This document shows, one piece after another, positions 5,777 to 8,839 of a stretch of 8,839 bases of DNA; position 1 is the stretch's first letter, and each line of letters starts with the position of its first letter. The notes beneath the pieces were generated by a model. The model saw only the letters and a program-made list of their open reading frames with translations, searched no databases and was not told where the DNA came from. Source of the DNA: Chloroflexota bacterium (GTDB taxonomy: Bacteria; Chloroflexota; Anaerolineae; UBA4142); contig JAMCRS010000107.1 in the NCBI GenBank assembly GCA_023380675.1, positions 1 to 8,839 on the forward strand. The letters run 5' to 3'. A program made the translations under genes and the position numbers.

Positions 5777-6444
5777 CCAAATTGCTCGTCGTCGAGGACG
5801 ATCAGACCCTACGAGAGATGCTCGTTTACGATCTTTCGCGGGAGGGGTATGAAGTCGTAGAGGCTCGGACCGGCGTGGACGCGCTCGACCTCGCGCGGAA
5901 GGTCAAGCCTGACCTCGTCCTGCTCGACATCATGCTTCCCGAGCTTGACGGGCTGACCGTCTGCCGCACCTTGCGACACGAAATGGACGCGCCGATCGTG
6001 CTGTTGACAGCTCGCAGCGGCGAAGTAGATCGAATCGTGGGGCTGGACAGCGGAGCGGACGATTACATCGTCAAGCCGTTCTCGCTCGGCGAATTACTGG
6101 CGCGACTACGCGCGGTGCTCCGGCGGGGCCGGAGCGATCCAGGCACGAAGCTCGAGTCCGGCGATCTCACGCTCGATCTGGTTGCGCACCGCGCACTTTT
6201 GGGCTCCGTCGCGCTCAGCCTCGCGCCTAAAGAGTTCGACCTGCTGGCGGAGCTGATGCAACACAAAGGCGCGGTCCTCACTCGCGACCTTCTCCTCCAA
6301 CGGGTCTGGGGATTGGAATTCGGGGGAGACCCTCGGACAGTGGACGTTCACATCCGGTGGCTGCGCGAAAAGATCGAGCACAATCCGGCCGAGCCTCAGC
6401 GGATCGAGACTGTGCGCGGTCTGGGGTATCGTTTTGAGGGCTAG
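5773..6444 (+). CDS. OmpR/PhoB-type response regulator
   Basis: A 223-residue two-component transcription factor. Residues 1-120 form the receiver domain, with acidic Asp9-Asp10, phospho-acceptor Asp52 (LLDIMLPE), Thr79 and Lys101 (VKPF). Residues about 125-223 form the winged-helix DNA-binding domain, ending in the family's R-x-x-G-x-G-Y-x-F motif. The start at 5773 gives the standard MTKLLVVEDD opening; GGGAG lies 12 nt upstream, rather far. The position after pstB-phoU makes a PhoB/PhoP-like role in the phosphate response likely, but the domain alone does not separate PhoB from other OmpR members. No histidine kinase gene is adjacent, since the next gene is convergent, so the partner must lie elsewhere. 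The gap to degV is 10 nt with no visible terminator. Confidence 0.93.
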   Translation: MTKLLVVEDDQTLREMLVYDLSREGYEVVEARTGVDALDLARKVKPDLVLLDIMLPELDGLTVCRTLRHEMDAPIVLLTARSGEVDRIVGLDSGADDYIVKPFSLGELLARLRAVLRRGRSDPGTKLESGDLTLDLVAHRALLGSVALSLAPKEFDLLAELMQHKGAVLTRDLLLQRVWGLEFGGDPRTVDVHIRWLREKIEHNPAEPQRIETVRGLGYRFEG

Positions 6445-6454
6445 CGCGGGTGGG

Positions 6455-7312
6455 TCAGGCGAAGAAACCCACGGCGAGCGCGCCAGGACCGGCATGCACG
6501 GTGATTGCCGAGCCAACGCCGTAAATGGGGACGTCGGGCACGCCAACCATGGTCTTGAGATCGGCGGCGAGGCATTGTGCGGCCCCGAGATCGTCCGCGT
6601 GCATGACACACAGCCGCGCATCCGGCGTGTGCGGGCACTGCTCCGCCACCAAGCTCTTGAGCCGCTTGAGCGCAAGGTCGAGGGTCCGGACCCGCTCCAA
6701 TGCCTCGACGCGTCCGTTCTTGATCTCGAGCAAGGGTTTGATCTGGAGCATGCTGCCGATCAGCGCGGACGCCCCACCAATCCGGCCGCCCTTTTGCAAA
6801 TACTCCAAAGTTGCGACCAGAAAGTAGGTCCGCGAGCGTGCGATGAGGGCATGCAGCCGATCGACGATCTCATCCGCCTCAACCCCCTGCTCTGCCCACT
6901 CTGCCGCGGCCATCACCATTCCCGCAAGGTTACCCGCGATCGTGCGGGTATCGATAATCCGAATGTCCGCGTCGGGAAATGCTTCCGCTTTCGCGGTCTC
7001 TGCCGTGCGAACCGTCCCGCTCACCTCGGCCGAGGGATGGATCGAAATGACGGTCGACGCGTGCTCGAGCTGCTGCCGATAGGCTTGAATCATCTCGCGC
7101 GGCTCGGGGGCGGCGGTCTTGGGTAACTGCGGAGAAAGCTTGAGGCGGCGCACGAATTCGGCGTAGGTCAGATCGCGCTCCTCGCGGAAGCTCTTTTCGC
7201 CAAATAGAATGATCTGCGGCACGACCTGAATCGCGTGTGCCTCAGCGAACTCGGCCGGCATGGTCGCCGTCGTGTCCGTTACGATGCGTACCCAGGGTGC
7301 TGTTGTAGACAT
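6455..7312 (-). CDS. degV: DegV family protein (fatty-acid-binding, FakB-like)
   Basis: A 285-residue cytosolic protein of the DegV family, which binds a fatty acid and, as FakB in Gram-positives, presents it to the kinase FakA for phospholipid synthesis. The opening RIVTDTTATMP (9-19), the S-G-T segment at 98-100 within ISIHPSAEVSGT, an EYLQKGGRIG helix and the C-terminal HAGPGALAVGF are family signatures. In the segment that usually reads P-x-T-S-x-P, this protein has LPKTAAPEP, so Thr66 is kept but the following Ser is Ala. Longer reading is possible to 7462, but the ATG at 7312-7310 has GAGGAG close upstream and gives the normal N-terminus. No fakA is in the window. It converges on the response regulator gene. 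Confidence 0.93.
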   Translation of the reverse strand: MSTTAPWVRIVTDTTATMPAEFAEAHAIQVVPQIILFGEKSFREERDLTYAEFVRRLKLSPQLPKTAAPEPREMIQAYRQQLEHASTVISIHPSAEVSGTVRTAETAKAEAFPDADIRIIDTRTIAGNLAGMVMAAAEWAEQGVEADEIVDRLHALIARSRTYFLVATLEYLQKGGRIGGASALIGSMLQIKPLLEIKNGRVEALERVRTLDLALKRLKSLVAEQCPHTPDARLCVMHADDLGAAQCLAADLKTMVGVPDVPIYGVGSAITVHAGPGALAVGFFA

Positions 7313-7398
7313 GGCTCTCCTCAAGATCGGGAAGCGTGAGTCGCAGCATGTGATCGGCGAGTCGTCCCGTTTCGCTCGGTCGCGCATGAGGCGTCTGG

Positions 7399-7414
7399 CG
7401 ACGAACCCTCGTCG
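7399..7414 (-). promoter_or_regulatory. Hairpin in the degV leader
   Basis: CGACGA and TCGTCG form a perfect 6-bp stem with a 4-nt loop, within the 5' leader of about 140 nt predicted for degV. No T-run follows. The rest of 7313-7460 shows no gene on either strand. Confidence 0.3.
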
Positions 7415-7460
7415 GCCGGCCGCACGCTCGAGCCTGGAAGCGATCACAGCGCCTTGGCTC

Positions 7461-7490
7461 ATTGTACTCGTGAATCAGTATACAAGTCAA
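7461..7490 (-). promoter_or_regulatory. Promoter of degV
   Basis: On the minus strand TTGACT (7490-7485), an 18-bp spacer and TACAAT (7466-7461). The start would be near 7454, leaving a leader of about 142 nt before the degV ATG. Confidence 0.6.
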
Positions 7491-7525
7491 ACTCGGCGGT
7501 TCGCGAGCGGGGCTATGGCAAAGTC

Positions 7526-7537
7526 GCGGCGCGCCGC
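7526..7537. repeat. 12-bp perfect palindrome
   Basis: GCGGCGCGCCGC is fully self-complementary. It is the first of several palindromes in the block between the degV promoter and the GNAT gene. It is pure GC, so chance is not excluded. Confidence 0.4.
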
Positions 7538-7561
7538 ATTTGACACTTGCGCTTGCAGGAT

Positions 7562-7575
7562 TTCGAGGCCTCGAA
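7562..7575. repeat. 14-bp perfect palindrome
   Basis: TTCGAGGCCTCGAA is fully self-complementary and lies 25 bp after the preceding palindrome. It could be a dimeric protein site or part of a dispersed intergenic repeat. Confidence 0.5.
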
Positions 7576-7604
7576 CGCCGTTATGCTCGCGACCTACTCC
7601 CAAA

Positions 7605-7634
7605 GGGGGCGACCACAAGGGTGGGCCACTACGC
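7605..7634. repeat. Possible degenerate dispersed hairpin repeat
   Basis: GGGCGACCACAAGGGT followed by GGGCC and CTACGC resembles, from memory, a short hairpin element (GGCGACC, ACAA, GGGTCGCC, CCTAC) scattered between genes in several bacterial genomes. The right arm here is altered, so the stem is imperfect. I cannot verify copy number from one window. Confidence 0.3.
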
Positions 7635-7711
7635 TGTACCCAATTACCTCGAAGTTCATCAACCCGCGACGAAGATCGGATCAGAAACGCGCCTTCTGGG
7701 AGCAAAATACC

Positions 7712-7778
7712 TTCGCCAAAAACCCGTTTTCTGCGAGAAAACGGGTTGCGGTCCCGCTCGCACGGGAGATTTGGCGAA
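7712..7778. repeat. 67-nt three-way-junction element upstream of the GNAT gene
   Basis: Outer arms TTCGCCAAA (7712-7720) and TTTGGCGAA (7770-7778) are a perfect 9-bp stem. Directly stacked inside is a perfect 11-bp hairpin, AACCCGTTTTC, loop TGCGA, GAAAACGGGTT (7721-7747). After GCGG comes a 5-bp hairpin, TCCCG, loop CTCGCA, CGGGA (7752-7767), then GA. Read on the plus strand, the third helix contains GGGAG, the only good ribosome site before a GTG at 7780, so this could be an RNA switch or thermosensor. Read on the minus strand, the 11-bp hairpin is followed by TTTTT, as in an intrinsic terminator. It may instead be a palindromic insertion that cut the gene. Confidence 0.6.
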
Positions 7779-7779
7779 C

Positions 7780-8562
7780 GTGTTGCTGCAAGAAAACGGT
7801 TTCGGCGTTCTCGACGGCTACGGGCTATTGATCGATGGGTTTGAGCATCGCCAGCTCATGACGATGATGAACTACAACTACGCTTACTATCCACGTTTGG
7901 TCGAAGCGCTGGGATTTCGCAAGGAAGTCGATTTTGTCTCGTGTTACCTCAGCGCGAACACGTTTCGCCTCTCCGAGCGTTTCCACCGAGTCGCGGCGCG
8001 CGCGGCGGCGCGCAGCGGGCTGCGCGTGCTGAGATTCAAAAAAAAGAAAGAGCTCATCCGTTGGTCGGACCGGATCGGGAGGGCGTACAACCAGGCGTTC
8101 GTCAACAATTGGGAATACTATCCGTTGACCGACCACGAGATCAAGTTCCTGGTCGACAACCTGATGATCGTGGCCGATCCGCGTCTCATCAAGATCATCG
8201 CCCACGGCGACGATGTGGTTGGATTCCTGTTCGCCTTTCCCGATCTCTCCGCCGCCCTCCAGCGGGCGCGGGGGCATTTGTTTCCACTCGGCTTGCCAGA
8301 CCTCTTGATCGAGATGCGGCGGACCAAATGGGTGGCGCTGAATGGAGCGGGTATTCTGCCTGAGTTCCAAGGGCGGGGCGGGAATGCGCTTTTATACTCG
8401 GAGATGGAAAAGACGATGACGGAGTTCCATTTCCTGCACGCCGACCTGACTCAGATCGCGGAGACTGCCGTTCAGATGAGACAGGACCTCGTCAACGTAG
8501 GGGGAAAGCCATACAAGAACCATCGCGTGTATAGGCGCGAGGTCGAACCTTCAGGCGGTTAG
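7780..8562 (+). CDS. GNAT-family acetyltransferase, YghO-like, shortened N-terminus
   Basis: A 260-residue protein resembling the C-terminal two thirds of the YghO/BcerS-like GNAT family (usually near 380 residues). The family segment GLLIDGF, followed by a Y-N-x-x-Y-Y-x-x-L-V-E-A-L-G-F-R-K block, starts about ten residues in. The GNAT domain with acetyl-CoA motif LPEFQGRGGNALLYSEM follows, and the YKNHRVYRRE tail ends the family normally. The family's first 130 or so residues, which precede GLLIDGF, are absent. The frame is open back to a TTG at 7540, but those 80 residues read through palindromic repeats and do not look like the family. GTG at 7780 is chosen because GGGAG lies 11 nt upstream; an ATG at 7858 is another option. 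It could be a 5'-truncated pseudogene or a functional short form. The substrate is unknown. It converges with the next gene, 8 bp away. Confidence 0.7.
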   Translation: MLLQENGFGVLDGYGLLIDGFEHRQLMTMMNYNYAYYPRLVEALGFRKEVDFVSCYLSANTFRLSERFHRVAARAAARSGLRVLRFKKKKELIRWSDRIGRAYNQAFVNNWEYYPLTDHEIKFLVDNLMIVADPRLIKIIAHGDDVVGFLFAFPDLSAALQRARGHLFPLGLPDLLIEMRRTKWVALNGAGILPEFQGRGGNALLYSEMEKTMTEFHFLHADLTQIAETAVQMRQDLVNVGGKPYKNHRVYRREVEPSGG

Positions 8563-8570
8563 GTCGCAGA

Positions 8571-8839
8571 TCACAACTGCCCGGACGAGCCCCAGTTCTC
8601 GAGCAACTTGCTATAGTCCGGGTCTTGATAGCGTTCCAGCCGAAAGGCGGGCGCATACCGCGGAAGCGCACTCTCCGTCACATGCGCGGCGAGCAGTTCC
8701 CCAGCCGCACACGAAGCCATGATCCCGTAGCCAGACAGGGCGGCCAATATGTAGGCGCCCTGGACGGGCAGCGGACCGATCAGGGGCCGATTCTCCTGCG
8801 TCTTTGTGTAATAGCCCCCGTCCATCGTCAGCCGAGGCA
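8571..8839 (-). CDS. FAD-dependent oxidoreductase (DadA/DAO family), C-terminal part
   Basis: The reverse strand is open from the window edge to TGA at 8573-8571, giving the last 88 or so residues. The order T-M-D-G-G-Y-Y-T-K-T, then ENRPLIGPLPVQGAY, then LSGYGIMASCAAGELLAAH matches the C-terminal end of glycine/D-amino-acid-oxidase-like flavoenzymes. There the G-x-x-x-A-x-A-G-E-x-x-A segment packs on the FAD. The tail, ending E-N-W-G-S-S-G-Q-L, is normal, so the 3' end is intact. The Rossmann N-terminus and start lie outside, and the amine substrate cannot be inferred. It converges with the GNAT gene and shows no terminator in the 8-bp gap. Confidence 0.85.
   Translation of the reverse strand, partial: PRLTMDGGYYTKTQENRPLIGPLPVQGAYILAALSGYGIMASCAAGELLAAHVTESALPRYAPAFRLERYQDPDYSKLLENWGSSGQL

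Noticed and set aside
6434..7126. 230-codon plus-strand frame opposite degV
   Set aside because: It is antisense to a complete DegV protein with its own ribosome site and promoter, and shows no recognisable domain.
7712..7778. tRNA gene
   Set aside because: The fold has only two arms on a 9-bp stem. There is no anticodon arm or T-loop motif on either strand.
7540..7779. In-frame 80-codon extension of the GNAT gene from a TTG
   Set aside because: It has no ribosome site, and it is translated from palindromic repeats with no similarity to the family's N-terminus.
7260..7844. 194-codon plus-strand frame spanning the degV upstream region
   Set aside because: It starts inside degV on the opposite strand, reads through promoter and palindromes, and has low-complexity arginine- and serine-rich content.

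Overview
The window reads as a chromosomal segment of a free-living bacterium with moderately high GC. It has purine-rich Shine-Dalgarno sites, sigma70-type promoters and short intergenic gaps. The gene families (a LysM/M23 lipoprotein, an orphan pstB-phoU-response regulator block, a UroD-like protein beside a LacI regulator, a YghO-like GNAT, a DadA-like oxidoreductase) are a combination I associate with Chloroflexota such as Anaerolineae. That placement is an inference from gene style, not a proof. No rRNA, tRNA, CRISPR array, transposase or phage gene was seen.

Layout. On the minus strand, 1-1531 holds the 5' part of a uroporphyrinogen-decarboxylase-family gene (TTG start, cut by the window edge) behind a LacI-type regulator gene. 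The gap at 1532-1911 is rich in signals. It has a consensus sigma70 promoter firing toward lacI, a structured 120-130 nt segment ending in an intrinsic-terminator-like hairpin, a near-palindrome over the -10 box, and a separate promoter firing the other way. That second promoter serves a lipoprotein with LysM, lysozyme-like and M23 peptidase regions (1912-3396), followed after 32 nt by a YbjQ-family gene and a strong terminator (3869-3896).

An extended -10 promoter then starts a pstB-phoU-response regulator unit (4025-6444). It encodes the ATPase of a phosphate transporter, its PhoU regulator, and an OmpR/PhoB-type response regulator. pstS, pstC, pstA and a sensor kinase are absent here. Two tiny overlapping reading frames with a strong ribosome site lie between phoU and the regulator.

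On the right, a DegV fatty-acid-binding protein gene (minus) converges on the regulator gene. Upstream of degV, 7491-7778 is a palindrome-dense block ending in a 67-nt sequence that folds on paper into a three-way junction. That fold contains the best ribosome site of a GNAT-family gene whose usual N-terminal region is missing. The window ends in the C-terminal part of an FAD-dependent oxidoreductase gene (minus), convergent with the GNAT gene.

The most unusual signals are the structured transcript upstream of lacI and the three-way-junction element fused to the shortened GNAT gene.
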